Shown here: positions 17,901-24,369 of the stretch, piece after piece
Position numbering within the stretch: the first letter of the stretch is position 1
Layout: every line of letters begins with the position of its first letter
The notes under the pieces: model-generated
The model's input: only the letters and a program-made list of their open reading frames with translations
The model's database searches: none
What the model was told of the DNA's origin: nothing
Position numbers and translations under genes: made by a program
Assembly (NCBI GenBank): GCA_018657955.1
Contig: JABHWD010000022.1
Span: 1 to 42,205 of the forward strand
Reading direction: 5' to 3'
Length of the DNA: 42,205 nucleotides
From: Flavobacteriaceae bacterium
GTDB taxonomy: Bacteria; Bacteroidota; Bacteroidia; Flavobacteriales; Flavobacteriaceae

Positions 17901-18918
17901 TTTTCTCAGGATTAAAAAAACCATTTGCTATATATAAGTCTTCATATCCATCATGAGTAAAATCAGTAAAAATTGCACCCCATGCCCATAGGGTATCATA
18001 TATATTGACGTCTTCTGACAAATTTGCAAACTGGTTCTCAGCAATGAACTCATTTACAAAAAAACTGTTTTCCTTAATATTTGTTACTAAGAAATCAGTA
18101 TCTAAATCATTATCATAATCACAGGTTGCAAGACCCATACCATCACGAGGATCTAATACTTGATATGATTCAGCTTGATTAACAAATCCACTACCCTCTT
18201 GATTAATTAATAGCATATTATTCTGATCAAAATCATTGGCTATATATATGTCTGGATATGCATCTTCATTTACATACATATTTATTGCAGAGAAACTATT
18301 TGCATTTTCAATAACTGAGCTTAAATCAATTAATTCAAAAGTCTCATTTCCTAAATTTCTATAGAGCTTATTGGGTGAATCTGAATAATAATCTGAGAGA
18401 AAAATATCTAAAAGTCCGTCTAGGTCATAATCTAACCATAGAGCTCCTGTTATATAACAGCTATCACATGAAACCTGAAAACCTGCTGATTCGGTTATAT
18501 TAGCAAAACTTCCATCTCCATTATTCTTATATAATTCACTCTGAACTGAATTTCCTAAAAATAAATCTGGATAACCATCATTATTAAAATCTCCCCAAGA
18601 CGCAGAAAGACGATCACCAAAGTAAAATCCAGAGGGAAGATCAATTTCATGATTTAAATTTTGGTTAATGCCGGTTGCAGCAGTTACATCAATGAAATTA
18701 CCATTATTAGTATTTTCTAGTAATCTGCTATTGTTATTACCTCCATGGTAACTAACCAGAAATATATCCAAGTCTCCATCCTGATCATAATCGGCAACCG
18801 CCACCCCATTATTATTATAATATTGATCAAGATCTGCTATAGCTGAAGTAGTTCTGAATTGCTGAGAATAAATACTCAAACATAAAAAATACAATAAGAA
18901 AAATATTTTTATTTTCAT
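14938..18918 (-). CDS. Secreted FG-GAP/ASPIC repeat - vanadium haloperoxidase-like fusion with T9SS tail
   Basis: A 1326-residue exported protein. Order: signal peptide (1-19); FG-GAP/VCBS-type repeats with D-x-D-x-D-G calcium loops such as DYDQDGDLDIF and DFNNDGYPDLF (about 35-400); an ASPIC/UnbV domain (about 412-500, DGLGAVIHI, HFGLNDATLV); a GCTDLNSCNYNPEA segment (515-536); a PKD-like module (about 545-615); a vanadium-dependent haloperoxidase/PAP2-like domain (about 628-1245); and a T9SS tail (about 1255-1326). The three vanadate/phosphate-site motifs are complete: K1035-x6-R1042-P1043, S1143-G1144-H1145 and S1207-R1208-x5-H1214-xxx-D1218. It may be a surface or extracellular haloperoxidase or acid phosphatase. 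Single gene, own promoter region. Domains firm, activity inferred. Confidence 0.92.
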   Translation of the reverse strand: MKIKIFFLLYFLCLSIYSQQFRTTSAIADLDQYYNNNGVAVADYDQDGDLDIFLVSYHGGNNNSRLLENTNNGNFIDVTAATGINQNLNHEIDLPSGFYFGDRLSASWGDFNNDGYPDLFLGNSVQSELYKNNGDGSFANITESAGFQVSCDSCYITGALWLDYDLDGLLDIFLSDYYSDSPNKLYRNLGNETFELIDLSSVIENANSFSAINMYVNEDAYPDIYIANDFDQNNMLLINQEGSGFVNQAESYQVLDPRDGMGLATCDYDNDLDTDFLVTNIKENSFFVNEFIAENQFANLSEDVNIYDTLWAWGAIFTDFTHDGYEDLYIANGFFNPEKNEYFQSVFAPDGRKFQPGIFTDEPILETNSRSVNSFDYDNDGDLDLLATSINSSLEFYENKSIDTYYTNEISGSWIKIHLEGTTSNRDGLGAVIHIQDNNDLQQSRLYNGSGFQHQSLQPIHFGLNDATLVNTISVSWPNTGIEIYDNINVNSTIKIVEGSGIQVINNNTANKIPGCTDLNSCNYNPEATVNDNSCEYLTSGELGGPQLVNPLETYSYTYSDTNSTNFLWTVTNGTIMQGQGTNTIEVRWDIDTEGSLSIVSSNDDCSTNVIDYNISIELSSNDDESNYSIARLWNEVLLEAIRNDLARPTVHARNLFHTSAAIYDAWSIVNSEGTPYLMGNSVHGYEAPFDDFSNSLSDIENNRAAISYAAYRIITHRFSQSPRYQSILSKCNALMSLLNYNINNYDIDNNDEDPIALGNYIAENYISYGLQDGAMEQLDYINQYYQPVNEPLVPILSGNPNITNPNRWQPISLNVFIDQSGNILEESTPEFLGAEWGNVNPFGLDENDMTTYTRDGNNYYVYHDPGEPPKLDDALDTDLDYINAFSMVSIWGSHLSQDDGVMWDISPNNIGNVPEESYPENLSEYNSFFDYFNGGDNGMGYSSNPVTNQSYEAQVVPRGDYTRVLAEFWADGPDSETPPGHWFVLLNSISDNPLLEKKFQGIGDELSNLEWDIKSYFILGGVMHDVAITAWGIKGWYDYVRPISAIRYMAGLGQSTDQSLSNYNSNGLPLINGLIEVINEGDPLAGESNENVGKIKLYSWKGHDYIDNPSTDQAGVGWILAEEWWPYQRPTFVTPNFAGYVSGHSTYSRAAAEALTLFTGSPYFPGGLGEFIARENEFLVFEEGPSQDIKLQWASYRDASDQCSLSRIWGGIHPHIDDIPGRFIGSTIGVESFNYGAVYFESSLSIIDLELPKLKLVSNPIYPDQSIEIINTTGDEIFKLYNINGQQIKINTFYNQHRASIFHQGLNPGIYLLKSNNFHWKILVR

Positions 18919-19018
18919 GTTTTGATTACCTAATTTAAAAAATTAAGATTCTTTAATTAGTCCCTCGCAGAACCCATAAAATGCAGGTTTTGAATTTAGA
19001 TTATCGTAATATAAAATT

Positions 19019-19210
19019 TTATACTTCACAATTCATGTCCATTCCACAACACTGAGGTGATTTTATTTTACCCTCACAACTAGGACAAGTGGATATTTGA
19101 ACTGTATTTCCATCATCTAATGTTAGATGACCATTAACAAGAGGTTGATTGCATTTTGCACAACTTGCATTTACAGACATACCGCAATTATTACATTTAT
19201 ACGTTTCCAT
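19019..19210 (-). CDS. Small double zinc-ribbon protein
   Basis: A 63-residue protein with paired cysteine knuckles: YKCNNCGMSV and ASCAKCNQPL at the N-terminus, then STCPSCEGKIKSPQCCGMDM near the C-terminus, giving about nine cysteines. It should bind one or two Zn (or Fe) ions in rubredoxin or zinc-ribbon style. It follows the 35-residue membrane microprotein by 10 bp and YbjQ before that, so the three are probably one transcript. Similar small proteins occur in flavobacteria, but the function is not known. Confidence 0.8.
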   Translation of the reverse strand: METYKCNNCGMSVNASCAKCNQPLVNGHLTLDDGNTVQISTCPSCEGKIKSPQCCGMDMNCEV

Positions 19211-19220
19211 AATTTATATT

Positions 19221-19328
19221 TTAATTGTTTCTTTCGTTAAAATCTTCATTTTCTTTTTGTTTAAATCTATTAATTATAACTATAATTAATAATACTAAAC
19301 CTATACCCCAAATAATTTGGCTCCACAT
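19221..19328 (-). CDS. 35-residue single-span membrane microprotein
   Basis: A complete small frame, ATG at the complement of 19326-19328 and TAA at the complement of 19221-19223. The product has an N-terminal membrane segment WSQIIWGIGLVLLIIVIIN followed by a charged, hydrophilic tail (RFKQKENEDFNERNN), a normal inner-membrane microprotein design with the tail probably cytoplasmic. It fits exactly between YbjQ (7-bp gap) and the zinc-ribbon gene (10-bp gap). Its existence is inferred from the fit and the composition; no family was recognised. Confidence 0.65.
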   Translation of the reverse strand: MWSQIIWGIGLVLLIIVIINRFKQKENEDFNERNN

Positions 19329-19335
19329 ATTTTTA

Positions 19336-19650
19336 TTATTTAAGAGTTACTGCAGTACCATAGGCTAATACCTCTGAGGCTGCCTGAGTTATAACTGAGG
19401 TTGTAAACCTAACATTTACAATGGCATCTGCGTTATATTTATCTGCATCAGCTTTCATTCTTTGAAGTGCCTGTTCTCTAGCATCAGCTTGAAGTTTAGT
19501 ATATTCTTCAATTTCTCCTCCAACTAAATTTTTAAATCCAGCCATAATATCCTTAACAACATTTCTAGTTCGAACAGTAGATCCTCTAGCTATTCCCTTT
19601 AATTCATTAATCTCTCTATTAGGTATTGTCTCTGTAGTTGATAAAATCAT
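19336..19650 (-). CDS. YbjQ/UPF0145 family protein
   Basis: A 104-residue protein of the YbjQ family (Pfam heavy-metal-binding domain PF01906), which forms pentamers in solved structures and whose function is unclear. Seen: ILSTTETIPNREINELKGI at the start, RGSTVRTRNVVKDIMAGFKN, GGEIEEYTKLQADAREQA, and ADAIVNVRFTTSVI before the last strand with AYGTAVTL. It is the first gene of a three-gene set with a membrane microprotein and a zinc-ribbon protein. Confidence 0.92.
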   Translation of the reverse strand: MILSTTETIPNREINELKGIARGSTVRTRNVVKDIMAGFKNLVGGEIEEYTKLQADAREQALQRMKADADKYNADAIVNVRFTTSVITQAASEVLAYGTAVTLK

Positions 19651-19686
19651 GATAATTAGCTTTAAGTTATCTATAAATTTATGAAA

Positions 19687-20133
19687 TTAATTGTTAGTAT
19701 CAATCTTGAACATAGTAGATAACAATATGACAGGATACCAAGCTTTTGATCTGCTACAATAAATTAAATGCTGAGTACTTTTAGGTTCAAATAATTCATT
19801 AGAAACTCCTTTATTAATTATTTCATCTTTTGGAATTCCCCCACCATTTGGGCCTGTACTAATTAAATCAGAAGAATAGTCAATTTTTGTTACTGGTACT
19901 TTTTTAAAGCCTAATTCCTTCAAGGCAAAATATCTGTGATGACCATCAATTATTACATGAGATTTATGACAACATAATATGGAAGAAATTATGTAGTATT
20001 CATCAAATGATTTTATAAACTTCGTTAATTTAGTTTGCTTTCTTTTAATAATTTTTTCATGAGGATTCAACAAGTCAATATCTATTAGCTCATCCCCCTT
20101 AATTATATTGGTATCAAATTTAATTGAATACAT
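19687..20133 (-). CDS. ParB/Srx-fold protein resembling SbnI/SerK serine kinases
   Basis: A 148-residue protein with a ParB-like core. LLNPHEKII (Pro24-His25-Glu26) resembles the catalytic-Glu region of free-serine kinases (SerK, SbnI), IIDGHHRYFALKELG (Asp63-Gly-His-His-Arg67) is the shared nucleotide-site motif, and PKSTQH (117-122) resembles the PK(S/T)T-x-H of that group. True ParB carries GxRR and a DNA-binding helix-turn-helix, both absent. It is shorter than SerK. Stand-alone gene, 36 bp upstream of ybjQ on the same strand. It may phosphorylate a small substrate such as L-serine; this is inference from motif similarity recalled from the family. Confidence 0.65.
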   Translation of the reverse strand: MYSIKFDTNIIKGDELIDIDLLNPHEKIIKRKQTKLTKFIKSFDEYYIISSILCCHKSHVIIDGHHRYFALKELGFKKVPVTKIDYSSDLISTGPNGGGIPKDEIINKGVSNELFEPKSTQHLIYCSRSKAWYPVILLSTMFKIDTNN

Positions 20134-20221
20134 ATTATAGAATATTTTTTATAAAGATAATAAAAGTTTAAATATCGATAATAATTATAATTTTGTAATA
20201 GAATAATTCTAAATAAAAAAA

Positions 20222-20407
20222 ATGATATCCTTAATTTTAACTATTTATTTATTAATAATATTTGTATTCTTTATTTTTAGCCTTCAGTACAGAGATAAAG
20301 TAGATAATATCTTGGCTAAACTTAAAATAAGCACATTTAATGCACTTTGGCTTTCATATTTAGAAGGGTTGATTATTGGCGGCCTTTCTATATGGTTAAT
20401 TTTATAG
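20222..20407 (+). CDS. Small two-span membrane protein, unknown
   Basis: A 61-residue product with two hydrophobic stretches: ISLILTIYLLIIFVFFIF at the N-terminus and SYLEGLIIGGLSIWLIL at the C-terminus, joined by a basic linker with YRDKVDNILAKLK. ATG start after an A-rich leader. Divergent from the SerK-like gene (88-bp gap) and followed by a perfect 25-nt palindrome that may be its terminator. The pattern is what a real membrane protein would show, but in AT-rich DNA hydrophobic chance frames also occur. Confidence 0.5.
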   Translation: MISLILTIYLLIIFVFFIFSLQYRDKVDNILAKLKISTFNALWLSYLEGLIIGGLSIWLIL

Positions 20408-20436
20408 ATTTATATTAAAAGGTGCTATAAGTGAAG

Positions 20437-20461
20437 ATGGATAAAATAAAATTTTATCCAT
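20437..20461. terminator. Perfect 11-bp palindrome, probable bidirectional terminator
   Basis: ATGGATAAAAT at 20437-20447 and ATTTTATCCAT at 20451-20461 are exact reverse complements around an AAA loop. It lies between two convergent genes (small membrane protein, plus; cold-shock protein, minus). AT-rich runs flank it on both sides. Confidence 0.5.
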
Positions 20462-20515
20462 ATTATTATTTAATTCTAGACTAATATTAATTAGATTAAG
20501 AACGATAAGTCTGCC

Positions 20516-20545
20516 GTTAAAATAGAATTAATCTATTCTTTTAAC
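20516..20545 (-). terminator. Hairpin overlapping the csp stop codon
   Basis: On the minus strand GTTAAAA pairs with TTTTAAC and TAGA with TCTA, around a TTAAT loop, with a GAA bulge. The left arm lies inside the last codons of the cold-shock gene and the loop holds its TAA. It could end or stabilise the csp mRNA; no clear T tract follows. Confidence 0.4.
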
Positions 20546-20722
20546 GTTTATTGCACTTACTCCCTTAGGACCTTCTTCAAGTTCGAATTCAACTTTATCG
20601 TTTTCATCAATTCTGTCAATTAGTCCTGACGCATGTACAAAGTGGTCTTTTTCAACACCCTCTTCTTTGATAAATCCAAAACCTTTGGATACGTTAAAGA
20701 ATTTTACAATTCCATTTTTCAT
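20528..20722 (-). CDS. Cold-shock domain protein
   Basis: A 64-residue single cold-shock domain that binds single-stranded RNA or DNA as an RNA chaperone. RNP1 is seen as KGFGFIKEE and RNP2 as DHFVHASGL, followed by the VEFELEEGPKGVSAINV ending. The first residues MKNGIVKFFNVS are the usual CspA start. A 108-bp AT-rich gap to the divergent fucosidase gene holds its leader; long structured leaders are usual for csp genes but none was clearly recognised here. Confidence 0.96.
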   Translation of the reverse strand: MKNGIVKFFNVSKGFGFIKEEGVEKDHFVHASGLIDRIDENDKVEFELEEGPKGVSAINVKRID

Positions 20723-20830
20723 AATATTATATTTATTAAATTTCTGCGAATGTAGTGTAAATTAACTTATTATAAACTTATATAAACAATTTTTATTTCT
20801 ATTTTTAAAGATGAATGATAAAATAGGTTT

Positions 20831-22165
20831 ATGAAAAAAACTATCATACTAATAATTATTGTATTCACTCAAAATGTTTTTTCGCAAACTAATTACATTC
20901 CAACAAAAGAAAATTTAGAGGCAAGAAAATGGTTCCAAGAAGCTAGATTTGGATTATTTATTCATTGGGGTGTTTATAGTGTTCTGGGGGATGGAGAATG
21001 GGTTATGAACAATCAAAACATTTCTATAAATGAATACAAAAAACTCCCTTCATTCTTTAATCCTGTTTATTTTGATGCTGAAGAATGGGTTTTAATGGCA
21101 AAAAATGCAGGCATGAAGTATATAACCATTACAAGTCGTCATCATGATGGATTTTCTATGTTTGATTCTAAAGCTTCTGACTATAATATTGTAAAAAAAA
21201 CTCCTTATGGTAAAGATATTTTAAAAATGCTTTCTGATGCTTGCAAAAAGCATGAATTAAAATTATTTTTCTATTATTCGCAGTTAGATTGGTTTAGAGA
21301 TGATTATTATCCTCGGGGAAGAACTGGAAATGGTATATCAGGAAGGGGAAATGGAAACTGGGATGATTACATAGAGTTTATGAAATCTCAACTGACAGAA
21401 TTATTAACAAATTACGGAGAAATTGGAGGTATTTGGTTTGATGGAGAATGGGATCAAATGAAATGGGATGGAAAAAGATTTGGGGAAAAAATGATGGATT
21501 TCAAATTAGATGAAGTCTACAGATTAATTCATGAACTGCAACCACAAGCTTTAATAGGAAGCAATCATCATTTAGCTCCAAATTCCGGTGAAGATTTCCA
21601 AATGTTTGAAAAGGATCTTCCAGGAAAAAGTACAAAATCATTTGCAACTTCTGAAAATGATATAGGAAATCTACCTTTAGAGGTCTGTGAAACCATAAAT
21701 GGTTCATGGGGGTTTAATCTTAAAGATCGAAAGCATAAGTCAAAAAAAGAGCTTATTCAGTATCTTATTAAATCGGCAGGATATGGAAGTAATCTTCTTC
21801 TTAATGTAGGGCCTATGCCAAATGGAAGAATACAGAAAGAGCATATAAATTCATTAAAGGAAATTGGTGTCTGGATAAAAAATAACGGTGAAACCATTTA
21901 TAAAACGAAAAAGGGGCCAATTGATCCTTCAGATGAAATAGCATCAACACAAAAGGGTAATAAAATATTTATTCATATTCTTGATTCAAACAAAGAAACA
22001 TTCTTTATTGAAAATTTTAATCTCAAAATTAAAAAAATTTCATACTATAAATCAACAGAGAAAGTTAATTATATTAAAAATAAATCTGGACTAGTTCTTA
22101 AGGTACCAAACGATAAAAAAACCCCTATAGATACTATTCTAGAATTAGAGATTTATAATTTCTAG
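20831..22165 (+). CDS. Alpha-L-fucosidase, GH29, exported
   Basis: A 444-residue glycoside hydrolase with a signal peptide (1-18, ending VFSQ). GH29 motifs: ARFGLFIHWGVYS, ITITSRHHDGFSMF, the nucleophile strand GGIWFDGEWD with Asp204, and SAGYGSNLLLNVGPMPNG near the end of the barrel. It would remove alpha-L-fucose from algal or other polysaccharides or glycoproteins, probably in the periplasm, as no T9SS tail is present. No SusCD pair or sulfatase is next to it, so it is not in an obvious polysaccharide utilisation locus. The general acid was not identified by eye. Confidence 0.95.
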   Translation: MKKTIILIIIVFTQNVFSQTNYIPTKENLEARKWFQEARFGLFIHWGVYSVLGDGEWVMNNQNISINEYKKLPSFFNPVYFDAEEWVLMAKNAGMKYITITSRHHDGFSMFDSKASDYNIVKKTPYGKDILKMLSDACKKHELKLFFYYSQLDWFRDDYYPRGRTGNGISGRGNGNWDDYIEFMKSQLTELLTNYGEIGGIWFDGEWDQMKWDGKRFGEKMMDFKLDEVYRLIHELQPQALIGSNHHLAPNSGEDFQMFEKDLPGKSTKSFATSENDIGNLPLEVCETINGSWGFNLKDRKHKSKKELIQYLIKSAGYGSNLLLNVGPMPNGRIQKEHINSLKEIGVWIKNNGETIYKTKKGPIDPSDEIASTQKGNKIFIHILDSNKETFFIENFNLKIKKISYYKSTEKVNYIKNKSGLVLKVPNDKKTPIDTILELEIYNF

Positions 22166-22199
22166 AAAATAGTATTTATCTTTGCTTAAACTATTGCAA

Positions 22200-23612
22200 A
22201 TGAAAATTGAACAACTATATACCAGTTGTCTAGCTCAAGGAGCATATTATATTTCTTCTGACGGAGAAGCAGCAATTATTGACCCTTTGAGAGAAAGTCA
22301 GCAATATGTTGATAAAGCAGAAGATGATAAAGTCAAAATAAAATATGTTTTTGAAACTCACTTTCATGCTGATTTTGTTTCTGGTCATGTTGATTTAGCT
22401 AGAAAAACAAATTCTACAATAGTATTTGGTCCAAGTGCTAAAACAGATTATTCATGTCATATAGCAAAAGATCAAGAGGAATTTACAATAGGTAAAATAA
22501 AAATTAGAGCTATTCATACTCCAGGCCATACTCCTGAGTCCACAACATACCTATTAATTGATGAAAATGGTAATAATCATGCCATTTTTACTGGAGATAC
22601 ATTGTTTGTTGGAGATGTAGGCAGGCCTGATCTTGCAGTTGCAAATAATATAACTGAAGACGAATTAGCAAGAACTCTTTATGATTCATTAAGAAATAAA
22701 ATAATGACGCTAGAAGATAATGTATTAATCTATCCTGCACATGGAGCTGGGTCTGCTTGTGGAAAAAATATGTCTAGTGAAACATTTAGTACTTTAGGTG
22801 AACAAAAAAAAATAAACTATGCTTTGAGAGATAATATGACCAAAGCGGAGTTTGTTAAGGAATTGTTAGAAGGTATGCCTCCACCTCCAAGTTACTTTAA
22901 ACAAAATGCACTTTTAAATAAGAATGGATATAACAATTTTGATGATGTTCTTGCCAAGTCAAATAAAGCACTAACTATCGATGAATTTAAAGATCATATG
23001 ATTTCAAAAAATAGTTTAGTTATAGATGTTAGAAATCAAAATGAATTCATAAAAAAACATATTCCAAATTCATTATTTGTTGGTTTAAATGGAAGCTTTG
23101 CAACCTGGGTTGGAACTATAATAAAAGATATTCATCGACCAATTATTCTAATTGTAGAAAAAGGGAAAGAAGAAGAGGCTATTACTAGGCTTGCAAGAGT
23201 TGGATGTGATAATTGTTTTGGGTATTTAGATGGGGGAATTTCTACTTGGGAAAAAAGTGGCAATCCCACTTCTGATTTAGAATTTATTTCAGCAAATAAT
23301 TTTGTTGAAATGCTAAAGCTCAATACAATTAATATTTTGGATGTAAGGAAAGAATCTGAATTTGAAACACAACACATAGAGAGTTCAATTAATTCTCCAT
23401 TAAGTCAGGTTCATGAAAATTTAGATCTTATTAATACTAATGAAAAATTATATGTTCATTGTGGTAGTGGATATAGGTCTGTAATAGCTATATCTATTCT
23501 TAAAGCAAATGGATTTGATAATTTAATTGATATTTCAGGCGGATATAATGCAATAAAAAAAACCAACCTAAATGAAAACTGTTATAGATCTGGATTGATT
23601 ATTAGCAATTAA
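22200..23612 (+). CDS. MBL-fold persulfide dioxygenase-like protein with two rhodanese domains
   Basis: A 470-residue protein. The start is taken as ATG at 22200, because the frame upstream begins only with TTG and MKIEQLYTSC is the usual start. An N-terminal metallo-beta-lactamase domain (about 1-235) has ETHFHADFVSGH, TPGHTPES, FTGDTLFVGDVGRPDL and YPAHGAGSACG, as in ETHE1/Blh-type persulfide dioxygenases. Two rhodanese domains follow. The first (about 255-355) has VEKGKEEEA where the active Cys should be, so it is probably inactive. The second (about 362-465) keeps HCGSGYRS. Likely role: sulfide and persulfide handling with transfer of sulfane sulfur. A TATCTTTG promoter-like box lies at 22177-22184. 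Confidence 0.9.
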   Translation: MKIEQLYTSCLAQGAYYISSDGEAAIIDPLRESQQYVDKAEDDKVKIKYVFETHFHADFVSGHVDLARKTNSTIVFGPSAKTDYSCHIAKDQEEFTIGKIKIRAIHTPGHTPESTTYLLIDENGNNHAIFTGDTLFVGDVGRPDLAVANNITEDELARTLYDSLRNKIMTLEDNVLIYPAHGAGSACGKNMSSETFSTLGEQKKINYALRDNMTKAEFVKELLEGMPPPPSYFKQNALLNKNGYNNFDDVLAKSNKALTIDEFKDHMISKNSLVIDVRNQNEFIKKHIPNSLFVGLNGSFATWVGTIIKDIHRPIILIVEKGKEEEAITRLARVGCDNCFGYLDGGISTWEKSGNPTSDLEFISANNFVEMLKLNTINILDVRKESEFETQHIESSINSPLSQVHENLDLINTNEKLYVHCGSGYRSVIAISILKANGFDNLIDISGGYNAIKKTNLNENCYRSGLIISN

Positions 23613-24358
23613 ATTGAATTAATTATTTGATTAAAATCGTTAGCATTTAAAGAAGCCCCCCCAATTAATCCCCCATCTACATCTTCTAAAGAAAAAATAT
23701 CATGAGAATTTGATGGTTTTACACTTCCGCCATATAAAATGCTAATAGAATTCGCTAATTCTTGAGTATATCTTTCTGAAATGTTTTTTCTAATCATTGA
23801 ATGCATTTCTTGAATTTGATCTAAAGTTGCAGTTTCTCCAGTTCCAATAGCCCAAACAGGTTCATATGCTAATATTATTCTACTCCAAGAATCCTTATCC
23901 AGATGGAATAGACTATTATTAATTTGATCATATATTATTTCAAAATGATTGTTGTTTTTTCTCTCCCCTATCTCTTCTCCAATACAAAAAATAATTTTCA
24001 TAGATGAGGAGATTGCAGAATCAACTTTTAATTTTAATTGATCATCCGTTTCATTAAAATATTTTCTTCTTTCACTATGTCCTAAAATGACTGTTTCAAT
24101 TCCTATACTTTTTAACATATTTGCAGAAACTTCTCCAGTAAAGGCACCACTATCAGAAAAGTGCATATTTTGTGCAATAACTTCAATTTTTGAACCTAAT
24201 AACAAATCTTTAGCAATAGATAAATTAGTAAATGAAGGAGCAATCATAACATTTGCCTCCATTTGCATAGTTTTTTTTAACTCAAGGATAAGAGTCTTTG
24301 TTTGATTGGAATCATTATTCATTTTCCAATTACCAGCAACAATTTTATCTCTACTCAT
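23609..24358 (-). CDS. tpiA: Triosephosphate isomerase
   Basis: A 249-residue glycolytic enzyme interconverting DHAP and GAP. Catalytic residues: Lys12 in GNWKMN, His94 in ILGHSERR, Glu166 in AYEPVWAIGTG. The phosphate loop is YGGSVKPSN and GGLIGGASL. The stop overlaps that of the convergent MBL-rhodanese gene in a shared TTAA. It is the 3' gene of the minus-strand run DUF1599 - BT_3928 - DppB-like - tpiA, a common Bacteroidota neighbourhood apart from the permease. Confidence 0.98.
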   Translation of the reverse strand: MSRDKIVAGNWKMNNDSNQTKTLILELKKTMQMEANVMIAPSFTNLSIAKDLLLGSKIEVIAQNMHFSDSGAFTGEVSANMLKSIGIETVILGHSERRKYFNETDDQLKLKVDSAISSSMKIIFCIGEEIGERKNNNHFEIIYDQINNSLFHLDKDSWSRIILAYEPVWAIGTGETATLDQIQEMHSMIRKNISERYTQELANSISILYGGSVKPSNSHDIFSLEDVDGGLIGGASLNANDFNQIINSI

Positions 24359-24369
24359 AATTAAATTTT

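Noticed and set aside
22182-22199. TTG start 18 bp upstream for the MBL-rhodanese protein
   Set aside because: It lies inside the promoter-like TATCTTTG box, and the ATG at 22200 gives the usual N-terminus.
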